From: Pomphorhynchus laevis
Lineage: Eukaryota; Acanthocephala; Palaeacanthocephala; Echinorhynchida; Pomphorhynchidae
Assembly: GCA_012934845.2 (NCBI GenBank)
Contig: WNNJ02001682.1
Coordinates: forward strand, 62,001-126,000
Reading direction: 5' to 3'
DNA: 64,000 nucleotides
In this document: positions 8,599-21,062 of the stretch, one piece after another
How the letters are laid out: each line of letters begins with the position of its first letter
How positions within the stretch are numbered: the first letter of the stretch is position 1
Translations under genes and position numbers: made by a program
The notes under the pieces: model-generated
Seen by the model: only the letters and a program-made list of their open reading frames with translations
Databases searched by the model: none
Told to the model about the DNA's origin: nothing

Positions 8599-11466
8599 CG
8601 ACCATCAGTACGTTGGACCCCGCTTCTCCCAAACTAGAGTATATATTTTATTCTGATTCCAATTTTGATGATTTAATTGATTTTTCTGAGGTATATGATA
8701 AAACTAGCAAAACCTTTACGTCATCAGAGACTCCGCTTCATATTAGTTACTCAAACGTTAGAAGTCTTCAATCTCAATTTCCTTTCTTGCTCGACCATAT
8801 TGCTGATAATCATTATGATATATTCTGTATTTCAGAATCTTGGTTACATAGTGGCATCTCTGATAATCTGTTTAATGTTGTAGGTTATAAGTTAATAAGA
8901 GCGGATCGCTTTCCTGGTATGCGAGGTGGAGGAGTTGTAGCATTCGTTCGACACGATCTCTCAACATCAAATATATCATATCTTTGTGATTCCGAGTGGT
9001 CATATGAGTGTCTGTCTTTTACTGTTAATCATCAATTGTTAAAATTAAATGTTTGTGTTGTTTATAGATCTCCATCTTTCACTTTGATAACAGATCGGCT
9101 TAAGGATTATTTATCTAATTTTTGTTCATCCCAACGATTTGTCCTTTTAGGTGACTTCAATCTTCCGAATGTAGATTGGAATATGAATGGGTATCAACCC
9201 TGCTCAGGCGTATCAAAACAATTTCGTGATTTATTTCTTGGTGACCTACTTTTAGTGCAACATTGTAGACAACCAACTAATGTCAACAGTGCTACTCTAG
9301 ATCTTGTGTTTACAAGATGTACTGGAGATATCGACAGTATTGCGTATTATCCTCCTCTTGGTAACAGTGATCACTGTGTTCTCTCCGTTAAATTAGTGTC
9401 CAAGATCGTTTGTAGGTCAAAATTGGGTTATCCAAAACGAAATTGGACTCGGGTGGATACCCAACATCTCTTAGCTAATTTCTATAACATTTTGTATCGT
9501 AGTTATAGGGCTACTACTGTTTCAGATCTGCTGACCATTCTTTATGACGTTTTCTTAAATTTGTCAGATAAGTTCGCTCCGAAACGGAGAACTTTCATTA
9601 AGTCCACTCGCCCTCAGTGGTTTGATCATGAACTTCGTGCAGTGTTGAAACTGCGCAATGCCCTGTGGGCTACTACTCAAACCCATCCTGAAAACTTAGA
9701 TAGGTATCGGTACGTGCGCAACCTCTGCAATAAATTGAAAATACATAAGCGAATAGCATTTGAAGATGGTATTGCAAATTGCATCGGGAATCAACCAAAG
9801 CGTTTTTGGTCATATGTGAAAGGTTCAAGGCTACTTCCCTCTAATATAGCATTCATTACTTCAGGTGAATATGTTTATTCTACTGAGTCTGAAATTGCTG
9901 AATGCCTAGCGGACAGCTTCCATTCTCCGTCAACTATTGTTTCGGATATTTACTCTTTAAAATGGTATCCCATTCACAATATTACTCAGAATCTCGTTAA
10001 GCCAATCAGTGCATCTGAAGTATTGCACCTAATCACTAGGCTTAACCGATTTGGCTCTCCTGGTCCAGATGATATTTCACCTTACCTAATTAATGCGGTT
10101 GGACCTGCCGTAAGTAGTGTTTTAGCTCATATATTTTCATTTAGCCTGATCAATTCGTGGATTCCTGCAATATGGAAATCTTCTATTGTTGTGCAAATCC
10201 CTAAAAAACAGCCAGCAACTGCTTGTAAGATTTTCGCCCTATCAGTTTGACCAGTGTTCTCTCTAAATTACTAGAACGAGTTATTACCAAAGGCTACTCG
10301 AGCATCTAAACTTTAACAGCATTCTTACTGATTCTCAACACGGATTCAGACAAGGCCGTTCATGTCTATCTAACTTGCTTACCGCGAGAGAGAGTTGGAT
10401 GAAAGTAGTAAGCTCAGGACTTTGTCTCGACGTTGTATTTCTAGATTTTTCGAAAGCATTTACTCGTGTTCCATATAAAGGTCTTGTGTCACTCTTAATT
10501 CACTACGGCGTCCCTCGTGTAATCTGCTCTTGGATTGAGAATTTTCTTTCATTGCGTACGTTTAAGGTAAGAGTTGGTGAATCTTTATCTGCAGAAAGAA
10601 GTATGTCGACAGGTGTCCCTCAGGGTTCTGCATTAGGTCCTCTATTATTCATCACGTTCCTTAACGATTTACTCTTACGTATTGAGAACTCTCACTTGGC
10701 ATTCGCTGATGATCTTAAAATTTGGACTGCTATACGAGATATTGATGACTGTAATTCTTTACAGGCAGACTTGGATCGCGTTCGCTCTACTTGATTACAT
10801 CTTAACGTTGATAAGTGTATACTTATGAGGATGGGTAAAAAATCCAGTAATTTTACATATCATATCGGAGATGTTCTTCTCACTGAAGTATCACATCATA
10901 GGGATTTAGGAATTATCGTGCAGGCATCATTAAAAACTAAACTTAATAGTGAAAGAGCAATAAAAAGCGCTAATCGTGCTCTATATATTGTAAAGAACTC
11001 ATTCCTTAAGATTACCACTAATGTCTTTAAAAATTTGTTTAACACGTTGATTCGTCCGCATTTAGAGTATGCAATTCAGGCTTCTTTCCCGGTCACCAAA
11101 CAAGAAAGGACAGATATTGAGTCAGTCCTAAGGCGAGGTTCTCGTTTATGTTCGAATGCGAGAGTGGATTACACATCTCGATTAGATTTGCTAAGAATTC
11201 AACCGATGTCATCACGATTTTTGTTTCTTGACTTAATAGGAATGTATGCACTTGTACACCGGTTGGACGGTTATCCGAGTGGTTCGATCACATTACGTTC
11301 ATCGATTTTGAGAGGTCACAGCAAAACTGTCTATAAAACAAGACATGGTAGGTATCCAAAATGTTGGAGACTGTCGCACAGGGTACTTAATATTTGGAAT
11401 TCTCTGCCTGAGGAAATTGCTTCCGCCCGGAGTCTGCATTTGTTCAAAAAATTATTAAAGACATAA
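8568..11466 (+). pseudogene. LINE ORF2: APE endonuclease and reverse transcriptase (element A)
   Basis: Starts at the ATG at 8568, inside the end of ORF1. The APE endonuclease shows SYSNVRSLQSQ, CISESWLHSGI, MRGGGVVAFVR, VVYRSPS, LLGDFNLPNVDW and GNSDHCVLSV, with the expected catalytic Asn, Glu, Asp and Ser-Asp-His. The RT follows: QHGFRQGRSCLSNLL, VVFLDFSKAFTRVP, TGVPQGSALGPLLFITFLND and FADDLKIW at about 10.7 kb, then the C-terminal LRRGSRLC and LWNSLPEE-like region. Two frameshifts (about 10.23 and 10.29 kb) and a TGA near 10792 break the RT; the catalytic FADD is intact. Jockey/CR1-like by motif; clade not settled. The last 170 bp of the element (to about 11640) carry a GTGATCAGGCAAAATAACTT 3' motif shared with three other copies. 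Confidence 0.88.
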
Positions 11467-11705
11467 ATCATCAAGAAGACGAGAAACGAGTCATGGACAT
11501 ATTTGCAGTGATTTTTATTAATTTTTTTTGCTTGTTGACTTCTTTTTCTTCATTTCTTATTTTTTAGTTTTATTATTATTTTTTAAACTGTGATCAGGCA
11601 AAATAACTTTATGGCTAAGCCTTGTAAGAATTTTTTTAACGAAAAAACGAATTTATTTGTTAAAGACACTGCAAAATCATAACAAAAGTAACAATGAAAA
11701 AAAAT
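11467..11705 (+). other. LINE A 3' untranslated region
   Basis: T-rich tract followed at 11588-11630 by TGTGATCAGGCAAAATAACT and GGCTAAGCCTTGTAAGAA. The same block is present, diverged, in the 3' ends of the minus-strand LINEs at 15.05, 26.26 and 51.70 kb. The end of this element abuts the 3' end of the minus-strand REL element at 11706. Confidence 0.7.
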
Positions 11706-14611
11706 TTATCTGAGACACCATGAGCTAGCCCGCACGAGAGCTATTCCAATGGAACGTCTGAATCGGCTAATCACGTCACTGTAACGGCACTCTCTTCTCA
11801 CCACTACGTCTTTTGCTAAGCGTTTTACCAACTGTTCTGCCTCATCCCCTAATCCACCTTGTATTGACAAAATAACTGGTATAAAAGCTGCTCTTTCGAT
11901 CTTGGATATCCGTTCGGAGTACTTAGCCTTTTATCGATTCTCGTAGTAACTGAATGCTTATCGTGGAGTCACTGTGGCATAGGAACGAGCATGTGTATTG
12001 AATACAGAAATGTCCAGGTAGGACCGCTCAGACGGGACGCCAAACAACCCCGAACACAAGACGTCAAGACGTGCATTGCGATCTAGTGTAGTGGAAGAAG
12101 AATCGAATTGAATAGTTGGATCAACGGGAGAAAGCAGTGGCTCAGTTGTAGTTGATGAACACACCTCTGAAGTTAATTTGGCGAAAATGTCTCTGATCAC
12201 ATTGTGCCTTACTATTGATTTCCCTCCGCATTTGCAAGATAATGAATGAACAACACTAAGAACTTCCCAACATACACATTTGCCTGAAGTATTTAAAATT
12301 TGCCACCCATATCTGACAGAGAGACCATCGGAAAATTCTTGATTGCTTAAGCGAAACTTAGGATCATCACTAGGGCCAGCAGATAGCCAGGTCGACGCGC
12401 CCTTTCGAGCTGCATGCTTTAAAATTACCTGTTTGCAGTCGTCCACTGAATTTAACACTGACGAAATTTTTTCGGCAGCCCGGAGATTCTTTAGTTTTCT
12501 AATTTCAACTATTGACTGTTTCTGGATGTTATCAATGTTGCCTCCGAGACCTAACTCAAATAAGGGCTTACATAGCAAAGAAGAATATTCCCATTCAGAT
12601 TTGGTATTCTCATATGGATTTGATATCCCCAAACCTCCCATTGAGAAAGGCAGACTTGCTACATCGCGCCAACACTTCTGTAAATTAAAACCAGTTATTT
12701 TGGGGATTATTTTATTCTGTATGAAATCTTCGAGTGAAGAAAACCATTCACATTCACACTTACATGTTCTTTGTACATGAGTCCACTTATTTTGTACTGC
12801 TGCTGAAAATGCTAAGAACGCTAACTGCCGTGAATCGCTAGAGACTTCACATAACCTATCGAGCAATTTTAACCAGCGAGTTACTTGTGTTATTACCCAG
12901 TCTTTTTCGAACGAACCAAAACCTATGGGAGCTCCTAAAAGTTCTACACCATTAGATACGACATGAACCCCTAAGCTGGCAAGTGAATCACATTCAAGGA
13001 TAATGTTGGCGTTAACCAGAGCTGTACACTTGTTGACATTAACATGAAATCCGTATTCCGGTCCTATAGATTGCAACGATTTAAAAAAATCATAAACATT
13101 CCCCGGTGAACCAACACATGATACATCGTCTGCATACCAACGCTGTTTTATTTGAGGATGCAAAACGCCTAATCTATGTATTAAGGGTATCGTTGCTGCC
13201 GCAAATGCTACCATTGCCAAAGGGTCGCCTTGCGTGAAACCTTCCTTTGATAACAGATAATCATCGTCAATGGCTAAGATTGGATCTAAACAATACGTAT
13301 TCTGCAGGAATCGTGCTAATGCAGGGAATATCTTTTCTATATTAAGGAGAGCTAATTTCCTATTAATTCTATTAAAAGCATTATGTGCATCAATTAAAAG
13401 TAAACATGACGAGGTCGAATTAGCAAAGGTTTCACGCATATCTCGCACAACGAATTCGACACCTCCCTTTTGACCTGCACAAAGTTGTGAATTACCCGCA
13501 ATTGACTTAATGAAAGGAGAAATGACATTTAAAATCGTTTTAGCCATTATGCGCCTATATGGCTCACCTATTTTGATCGGTTGAACACCAAGATTTTTAT
13601 CAAGGGCAATGAGCCGACTAGCAATTAACGCTTCTGTTGAATGTTTTGGAACTCTATTACTAGCAATTTGCCTTGTCAGGTGTGCCAACGTAGAGGCCAA
13701 CTGTAATGAATCCCTATCAAATGAGGTAAGCATTTGCCGCCATGATAAAGCATTAACACCCGAAGGACCCGCAGCGCCTGTAGTGCGCTTAGCACTGAGT
13801 TGAATTGTAGCTGCATCTATCGTATCGAAAAAGGAGGGATGAAAGTTATCACATTCCATGTCGATCTCCGATAATAAGGCGTCCTCACTAATTTCAGCTA
13901 CCTGTGGATGCTTCGCTTCAAGAATAGACTTAACCGATTCGTTGCCGATATAATCATTTGGACTCAAAGTTTTATTGACAGAACCGTTTTCCAGGATTCT
14001 TACTGCAGAAGTAAGATTACCTGACATTAATGATTTCACGAACAGCGACTTCCAATTGCGCTTAGAATCGTATCGTGACCATAAACCTTTAAACGTGATT
14101 GAATACATTTACCCTCCCTTACTAATTCATCAAAATTTTGGCTTTGCCAAAGAGACAGGCGACGCGACATCAATTGACGTACATATTTGATTTTCGAAGA
14201 ACCTACTTTTTGTAAAACGCACTGACAAATAATTGTCACCTTCATAAGCGACGAGCCTTCGACGTCATCTTCGCGACAAGCAGTTTCAAACAATTTGTTT
14301 AGTTCATTTAAAAACATTCGGCTTTCGTTACACCTCGGTAAGTAAAAGAGATTAGGACGCCAAGTGATTACCTCTTTGAATGATCGGTGGATAAGAGTGT
14401 TTGTGAATCTATTCGAGGCAGCATCGCGGGTGTGAACCGCGTTATCCGCTATATTCATGCTTGCAAAGTGGGATACGAGTTGGTTTTCACAATTTGCTGC
14501 AGAACAGTTAGTGCACGGCTTATTTGATTTTACATATTTGCATTGACGACATCGTGCTGAATGTCCATTGCACGTACAGCATTTCGGCTCGGCTGGAATT
14601 TCTTTAGGCAT
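11706..14611 (-). pseudogene. CXC-finger REL-type LINE, single ORF (element F)
   Basis: R2-like single-ORF retrotransposase, target-primed reverse transcription presumed. N-terminus (14611 leftwards): CXC-like finger CCTCNG...CRQCKYVKSNKPCTNC...C (residues 11-41), then a conserved TWRPNLFYLPRC block. RT: GAAGPSGVNAL, RLIALDK...IKIGEPYRRI, LLLIDAHNAFNRINR, LSKEGFTQGDPLAMVAFA and WYADDVSCVG at about 13.13 kb, then GGLGIS. C-terminal zinc knuckle C-x-C...HSLSCKCGG...RHN.IRD and the PD-(D/E)XK endonuclease: LDRNARLDVLCSGLFG, YLDISVFNTHARSY, YENR.KAKYSERISKIERAA, FIPVILSIQGGLGDEAEQL. Defects: one frameshift at about 14.10 kb and two in-frame stops near 11.96 and 11.91 kb; natural stop at 11706. 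The catalytic residues of RT and endonuclease look intact, so this is a young or recently silenced copy. The same protein family is common in cnidarian genomes (family knowledge). Confidence 0.88.
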
Positions 14612-14955
14612 CGTGACTGTATTGGCGAAATAAAGTTGTTGACTATAAAAAAATTCGATTTGTTGTCTCGTTTTTCTTTGTTAGGTGTATAATAGTTATC
14701 GACTTTGTAACAACGATCTCAGACGATTTCAGCGCTCACACGCGGTTTCGTAATGCGCTCTCAGGCGGCTTCGTAATGTGTTTGTAAGTGTTTGTGTATG
14801 TCAGTCGTCGATGATTGTCACTGTATTTACTGGTAAACCACAACGGGATATTTCGTCAATTGGCAAACCGGATTGTATGTAAGTAGTTGTTAGTTAGCAG
14901 TGTATCAGTTGTATTTACTTTAAATTGTATGTTATTTTATTGTAAGTAACTTTAA
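14612..14955 (-). promoter_or_regulatory. 5' leader of REL element F with shared terminal motif
   Basis: About 340 nt upstream of the ATG. Its outer end (14925-14944, minus strand TACAATAAAATAACATACAA) is a version of the motif found at the 5' ends of other LINEs here, and it directly abuts the 3' tail of the next minus-strand LINE at about 14960, so it is at or within about 20 nt of the real 5' end. Promoter activity is inferred. Confidence 0.5.
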
Positions 14956-14959
14956 TCAA

Positions 14960-15149
14960 CAACTTTTATCAAGCCTTTTATCAAGCCTTTTATCAAGCCT
15001 TGTAAGAATAATAATATTATTTATTACAAGACTGACATATAAAAGAGTCATTTTGTCTGATCACAATATTAAGAAAAGAAAAAAAAGAAAGAAGAAAAAA
15101 AGAAAGAAAAAAAAGAAAGAAAAAAAAGTAGTTCAGCAATAATAAATTG
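14960..15149 (-). repeat. 3' tail of LINE P with tandem AAGGCTTGATAA units
   Basis: On the minus strand: TTGTGATCAGACAAAATGAC, then ATGTCAGTCTTGTAA, then three to four tandem copies of AAGGCTTGATAA at 14965-15000. Short tandem 3' ends are typical of CR1-like LINEs. 15070-15130 is a purine-rich (GAAA)n tract in the 3' untranslated region. Confidence 0.7.
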
Positions 15150-16508
15150 TCACATATAGTTATATATTTCCTGCAAAGAATCTTCTCTTTTTATCCACAT
15201 GCTCAGCGCATTCTGAAAAGATTTGTACTGTGCCATAGACACGATCGAATTCGGCAATCGGTTCCATAGGTTTACCGCTCTGTGAGATAATCGCAAGTAT
15301 CTATGACATTTCCCGTGTGATTGCACAACAACTGATAAAGAGTGTCCTCTGTGGCTCGGGCGATCATTTAGAATAACGGTTCCGATGGATAACCAGGAAA
15401 GACATGGATCATTCGCCATAACTGTAATAAATCATTGTACACATATCTCTTGTAAACTGAAGTAATATTTAGTTGGCTTAGTCTATCACAGTAGGCAATG
15501 TTTCGAAGACCAGAACATAGCTTGGAAAATCGGTTAAGAATCTTTTCTAATTGGTTTATTTCACCACGCGTAGAAGGAAAAGTCGCCGGTGAAGCATAAT
15601 CAAGGATTGGTCTGATCAACGCCTTATATAATAGTGAGAACTGAGACGGTGGAAGCGAACTAAAGGTATTTTTGATCATGTAAATAATTTTTCTCGACAT
15701 GTTGCATATATTTTCAGTATTGAGGTCGGTTTTAAACGAATTCTGGACAATTATCCCAAGATCCTTTGTATACGAATTTACGGGAATAATCTCACCGCAA
15801 ACAGAATAATCATTTGGTAAATCACTACGACCAAATCTGAGGTGGACACATTTAATAATGTTAATCATGATTCCGGTCAGTTCGCTTCACCTATTAACCA
15901 TATTTATGTCATCTTGTAAGTGTTGCATATCGGCATGGCATGTTATGACATTCCATATTTTAAGATCATCCGCGAATGTTAATTTTTTATATTTCAGAGA
16001 ACGTAGCAAACTATTCAGAAATATGACGAATAATAATGAACCCAACACCGATCCCTGAGGAACACCTATTGATAAATTTGACGGTCTAGATAGACAATTT
16101 CCAACTCGAACTCTGAAAGAGCGATCAGATAGGAAAGCGTGAATTCATCGAATAATAGGAATTTCAATTCCGTAATCTGCAAGAGCCTCAATCAACATAT
16201 TGTGGGGAACCCTATCAAAGGCCCGACTGAAGTCGAAATACACGACATCAACTGCATTACCCTACGCAACTGCATCAACCCATGTTTCGCGTGCAAATAA
16301 AAGATTAGACATGCAAGAACGTCCAGGACGAAAACCATGTTGCGAATTATCTAACAAGTTCGATGATTCAAGATAGGATAGTAATCGCCGATACAATATG
16401 CGCTCTAACATCTTACATACGACACTTGTAAGGCTTATTGCTCTGTAATTTTCAGGATTGTGACGATCTCTTTTTTGTGGACTAGCACTACAGTGCCAGT
16501 CCACACAA
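15150..16508 (-). pseudogene. 5'-truncated APE LINE, RT part of ORF2 (element P)
   Basis: From 16508 leftwards: HNPENYRAISLTSVVCKMLE, SQHGFRPGRSCMSNLLFARE, VDVVYFDFSRAFDRVPH, SIGVPQGSVLGSLLFVIFLN, TFADDLKIW (about 15.97 kb), KDLGIIVQNSFKTDLN, LIRPILDYASPATFPSTRGE and the C-terminal LSHRAVNLWNRLPNSIV block, ending at 15150. The endonuclease and start of the RT are missing; homology ends abruptly at 16508 against a PLE fragment. Three or more frame or stop breaks (about 15.42, 15.87, 16.14 and 16.26 kb). The catalytic FADD is intact. Same broad family as element A. Confidence 0.87.
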
Positions 16509-16731
16509 TTTTAATAAATTTTAATTCTTTAATAAAGAATTAAAAATTTTTCTTTCTCAGATTTTTCGTCCTAATGGTAGTAGGAAAATTAAAGAAAATG
16601 CTATAAAGAGGGTATAATAATAAATAATAACAATTATGTGTATTATGTATACTTATTTACAATTAGAACAACTTTTAAGAGATAATAAACTAAAAGATTT
16701 TTTTTCAGATTACGAATGATATAATTACAAG
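16509..16731 (-). mobile_element. Short PLE fragment and AT-rich spacer
   Basis: The minus strand of 16515-16600 carries CTACCATTAGGACGAAAAAT and AATTCTTTATTAAAGAATTA, which match the PLE piece at about 20.8 kb (CTACCACCATTAGGACGAAA). Too short to say more; the rest to 16731 shows nothing. Confidence 0.5.
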
Positions 16732-19700
16732 TTACAAATTGGAGGTTACCCGCAATTGAGTCCCAAATATTAATTGTTCGTTACAATACAACGTCATCGC
16801 CGACGCGGTTGGGGAGTTTTGGAGTAACTCTTTGGCCCTCCTATACTCATCGTAGTGTTGACGGCGTTTTTTGACGGCGATTCTCCTTCGAGCTTCATCA
16901 TCGTCTGTACGTTCACTATTGACTGACTCACCTCGTTCATGCTCAGGAGAAGACTCAACATTGTCGATATCGATCTTCGCAGTTGTCTTACGCGGCTGTT
17001 TAATGGTCATGGTCGTTTGAATAGGTTACTGGAGCGTTATTTGTTTGTTAGGAATCGGGCTGGCCTGGATTATTGGAGGTGTATCAGGAATTTGGTGCAC
17101 TATCTCATTCCTGCATGACACGGGGATTATTTCGTCGTACTCATTCATTGGGACATGGTTCTTGTTGTTGTCTTTGCAAACCGGTTGTCCCATCACATCA
17201 CGAGTTCGGCTCGAAGCACAAGAGTCTGGCTCGAAGAGGCGTTTCCCGGGTTCACATGTATCCTGGTGTCCACCATCAAATGTCAATATTGGAATCTGGT
17301 CAAGTGAAGCTAACATTGCTTTGGCGTTGCCTCCCATTATTGCAATAGAGATGCGCTGGTAAAAATGCGAGATTGTCACGGCGTATCTGACTCCGCTTGT
17401 CCGGCTCATGTTATTTGCAACCCGTTTGATGACCCTGTTTCCCTATTCATTCCATCCCCCAAACGACTCCACTACAGCAGCTGAGAATATATACCCCGCT
17501 GCTTTGACCCTGCTCTTGTACTTTCGGTCTTTAACATTAGCCGCGTACGATGTAGCGGCGGCGAGCTGTGCGTTAGCAGCTGAGCGACGGTATGCCGTCT
17601 GTTGGGGGTGAGTGACTGCAAAGTCGATTGCATGGGGAGGGTCCCCATAAAATAGGATGTTTGCCGACTGTTCACGTAGGTCCGGGATAATACTTCGCAC
17701 TTCCAGAGCTACATCCATCCGTGCTGATTGTGTGGCTGCGAATACTACGTCACGAATAGCATTATGCTGCAGTCCTTGGTAACCCCGTATTGGCAAGTTA
17801 GCGAGTGTATGTCTTCCTTATCAGCTATGCGCATGCAGTAGCCGCATCTATAATCATTTTCGTGTAAAGGAATCCGAAGCCACATGCGGACTAGAATACA
17901 GAACTGTGGGGTGTTAATTCCGTTCCAGATGCCGCATTTGGTACAGCTCTAAACCAAGCCTCAGCTTTTGGACACGACACTGCATGTAGTCGGGCACGAT
18001 CCATTTCGCTAGATGATTGTATCAGCTGTGTCGAGGCGAGATTTTCAATCAGGCGTGAGGTTGATGATTTACTGCCCTCCGTAGACGGTATGAAGTGAGA
18101 CCCCATTGTGGTTCTAAGGGTGGCTAATGCCTCTAAATAGCCAGGAAAAAGTGTAGGATCCAGACTGTATTCTTCTCCGACCTGCATCACGCTATGTATA
18201 AATGCGCTCTGGACATGCGCCGCATTGCATCTTAGGCCAAATCCACCCAGACGGATTGGGAGTGTCATCTGTGATTTCGCTGCTTCGTGTAGTTGACACG
18301 CGCATATTTTCTGAAAGGCGCTGGTGATTTGTCTGTCGAATGACTGAAAACGTTTTTGTAATCCTTGGATCAACTGAACGGAGAAGGTGGTTTATCCTGG
18401 ACGAGGAAGCGCAGTGTTTGAGTAGGAAGTATCCGACTTGAGGGTCTGGCAGCTTGACTACTGCATCGATTGTCTGGATTAGCTGTAGGAAAATCTCGTT
18501 TGTCAGGTGGGTTTCTATGAAGGACTCGTCACCGATGGGTATGCTTAACAATTGCATGTTTCTAGAGGTGTTCTCCAAAACACCTCGGATAGTAGGGCCA
18601 GGCAAGAGCTTATGGCTTCAGCGTGCCGATGACCTCTGTCTTTCGCCAGTTTAGCTGCAATTCAATCGCCTTGAAACTCGTGTCTAGCCAGTCGAGTGTG
18701 GATGCGATTGCCGAAGTCGTACCGCCGACTATGCCATCGTCCAGGTACCACATGTTGAGGTTTATTCCAGGAATATGAGAAACGTGTTCAGTCGTTTTCT
18801 TAATGGCCAATGAGAAGAGGAACGGGCCCAACGGATCACCCTGCGGGCCGACATGAAGGGGTGCCTTGCACTTGTATAAAAAGTCAAACCATGGCAAGAG
18901 CTCCGGGACGTTCTCTCGGACCGCCGCTCGTAAGTGCGCTCTGGACAATGAGTTGAAGGCGTTTGAAAGATCGATCTTTGCCCAGGCCTAGTTGTTGTCG
19001 TTGACGTGATGTGCATAGATTCGTGGGACGTTGTGAACGATCCTTTCCACTGCGTTTGGGGTTGCTACCCCTAGTTGTGTTGGTTGTAGGAGACCAGCGA
19101 AACGTTTGCGGAGTTGGAGACATATGCATTTCGAGCAGAGACGGCGTAGAGTTTCGCCAACGGCAATTGGTCTTATACCCATGTCCTTTTTGGGAAGTGC
19201 GATCAAGTTCGCACCGGCAATGTAAGGTGCCACTTCTGAGGGTGCTAGTTCCGCCAGAAGGTGGTTGACAAGGTGTGTCAGGTTTTCTGCTAGCGAATAG
19301 CCGCTATTGGCTCGTAACATGTTCTGGAGATGCTCCGGTCTTAGCCCCAGGCAACCTGGTCCCGGCTCTGAAGGAAAGGAGTTGACCGCGGCAATGACGG
19401 TATCGCGTCTTACAGATATAGACGAAATCGGATTGTTTGAAAGTCGTTCTATAAGATTAGGTGAGGATAGCGGCTGATCCCACCCGATGTTGTACGTAAG
19501 GGGATGTAGTATTTGCAGTGTTGTCCGTGCTTGTGTAGATGGGCTGACCATTCCTCCTGAAACCAAACGCTGGAGTGCTTAAACCCGTGCTTGGCCAGGT
19601 TAATACAGGCAATTTCTGAATTGCCGTTTAGTAGTTGACGGTTTGCATATTTGTGTGGCGTTTGTATCATAGATAGCACATCCGTTAAGGCGGTTGTCGC

Positions 19701-20231
19701 GTAGGCTCTTATTGATTCGCAAATGTGCTTATCGATCTTATATTGACCTTTGCATCTTGTGGGCATTGGGCCACTGAAGCATGATTTCGCGAAGAGCAGC
19801 AAATTGTCCATGAACTGACATCTCCGATTTGCAATGCATGTTTGATATTGTCACAGAAATGGGCGACTGCTAGAACACGTGCTTTGTATGGAATGCGTTG
19901 TTGATTCTCTGCGCCAACATGATTGAAGACATGATAGACGGTTCGAAGCGTCGACTCGAGCGCTTGGAATTGCTAATGTTGGAGTTATGACTTCTGTGGT
20001 GGCTTCATTTGGTTGGACCTTGGACGCATAGTCGAAACAGCCGAATCCCTCGCCCGAACCTGGACACCTTGATCCTCTGAACTTATGAAAGCGAAAGCAT
20101 CTATTAGTTGTCAAGGCAATATCCCTCTGGCAGATGCGACAGAGCCGCTTACCTCTGATAATATCATTTTGATCTAGCCCATCGTCAGCCATTGTGTGTG
20201 GTAACATTGTAAGTAAGTTTGTAATTGCCAA
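16732..20231 (-). pseudogene. YLDD-type REL LINE, single ORF (element B)
   Basis: Read from 20231 leftwards. N-terminus has a C-x2-C...H...C finger (RLCRICQRDI ... FHKFRGSRCPGSG). Then DTVIAAVNSFPSEPGPGCLG-type linker, RT blocks LIALPKKDMGIRPIAVGETL, AKIDLSNAFNSLSR, VGPQGDPLGPFLFSLAI and WYLDDGIVGG at about 18.73 kb (YLDD in place of the usual FADD), NWRKTEV, thumb with LPIRLGGFGLRC, then the endonuclease: HNAIRDVVFAATQSA, DPPHAIDFAVTHPQ, KDRKYKSRVKAAGYIFSAAV and VESFGGW, ending with ISIAIMGGNAKAML. An extra 92-codon frame (17010-16732) may be the true C-terminus or a shadow. At least six frame breaks. Endonuclease Asp and Lys positions are present. The 3' end (minus strand, TTGCGGGTAACC near 16745) is shared with the REL fragment at 25.4-25.9 kb. 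Confidence 0.85.
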
Positions 20232-20480
20232 GCGTCGTATAGTCGGCGAGCGTGAGCGAGCCGCCGGTTGATTGTAGATTTGCTGTGACGAATTTGACTG
20301 TCTAGGTTGCGGCTTCCTCAGGTCAATTTCAAATTCGCGAATTAAATTCCTTTGCTGTAATACTGTAGATTGTGTATATTAATCTTGTATAAGTAGTGTG
20401 TGTTTAAGCTATTTCTTCGACTGTAATTTGCTTAAACATTTGTAAATTTTTGTAAGTAGTGTATGTTATTTATTGTAAGC
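20232..20480 (-). promoter_or_regulatory. 5' leader of REL element B
   Basis: Leader of about 250 nt. Its distal end (20459-20479, minus TTACAATAAATAACATACAC) carries the shared 5' motif. An internal GC-rich segment near 20245-20275 has local symmetry (CGGCGAGCGTGAGCGAGCCG). Confidence 0.45.
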
Positions 20481-21062
20481 GGTTAATTAAGTAGCCAAGA
20501 AAGTTCAAGATCTTTATATAAATATAAGAAGTTTATCTAAAGATATCATATGTTCAATAAATCAAAAATAAATTAACGCCTATGATAGGCTAAGTTGTAT
20601 AATAGACAGTTATTGTTATACAAAATACTATAATCGTACAATAAATGTTAATAATAGAAAATATATATTAACCATAGAATTCATTAATAAATGTATAGAT
20701 AACATAAATATAGCCGGACTTTTAAATAATTCTAAAAGTAAAGAAATAATAGGGTCAGATTTAAGTAAATATATTCCTAAAATAAGGTATAAACTCCTAC
20801 CACCATTAGGACGAAAAATTTGTAATTATAATAAAGAATTAAAATCAATATGTAACGATAATATTAGAAACAATGGAAACAGAATGAAATTGTAAAAGTC
20901 TTAATTTTGATAAAATAAATGAACATATATGTACCCATAATCTAGAATTAATTGAAAATTGTGAATTAAAAAAGCTGCTATCAAAAGGGTATAAATGTAG
21001 ATTAAATATTTTTTTAAGTATACCTGATTTATTTCAAAAATTACATTCAAGGAATCCCGCAA
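20481..21062 (+). mobile_element. Penelope-like element fragment upstream of the RT core
   Basis: Plus-strand translation, in pieces, gives KYIPKIRYKLLPPLGRKI and INEHICTHNLELIENCELKK followed by LLSKGYKCR. The second matches the conserved H..TGDL.I..N..LR.L..KGP.YR block that precedes the RT domain of Penelope-like elements. The RT core and GIY-YIG endonuclease are absent. It is a broken fossil; the REL element G ends directly against its right side at about 21062. Confidence 0.65.

Noticed and set aside
12343-12780. 145-codon plus-strand frame
   Set aside because: Antisense shadow of the well-supported minus-strand REL element F.
16732-17010. Separate 92-codon gene at the end of element B
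   Set aside because: No recognisable domain and in line with the element's C-terminal region; treated as part of B or a shadow.
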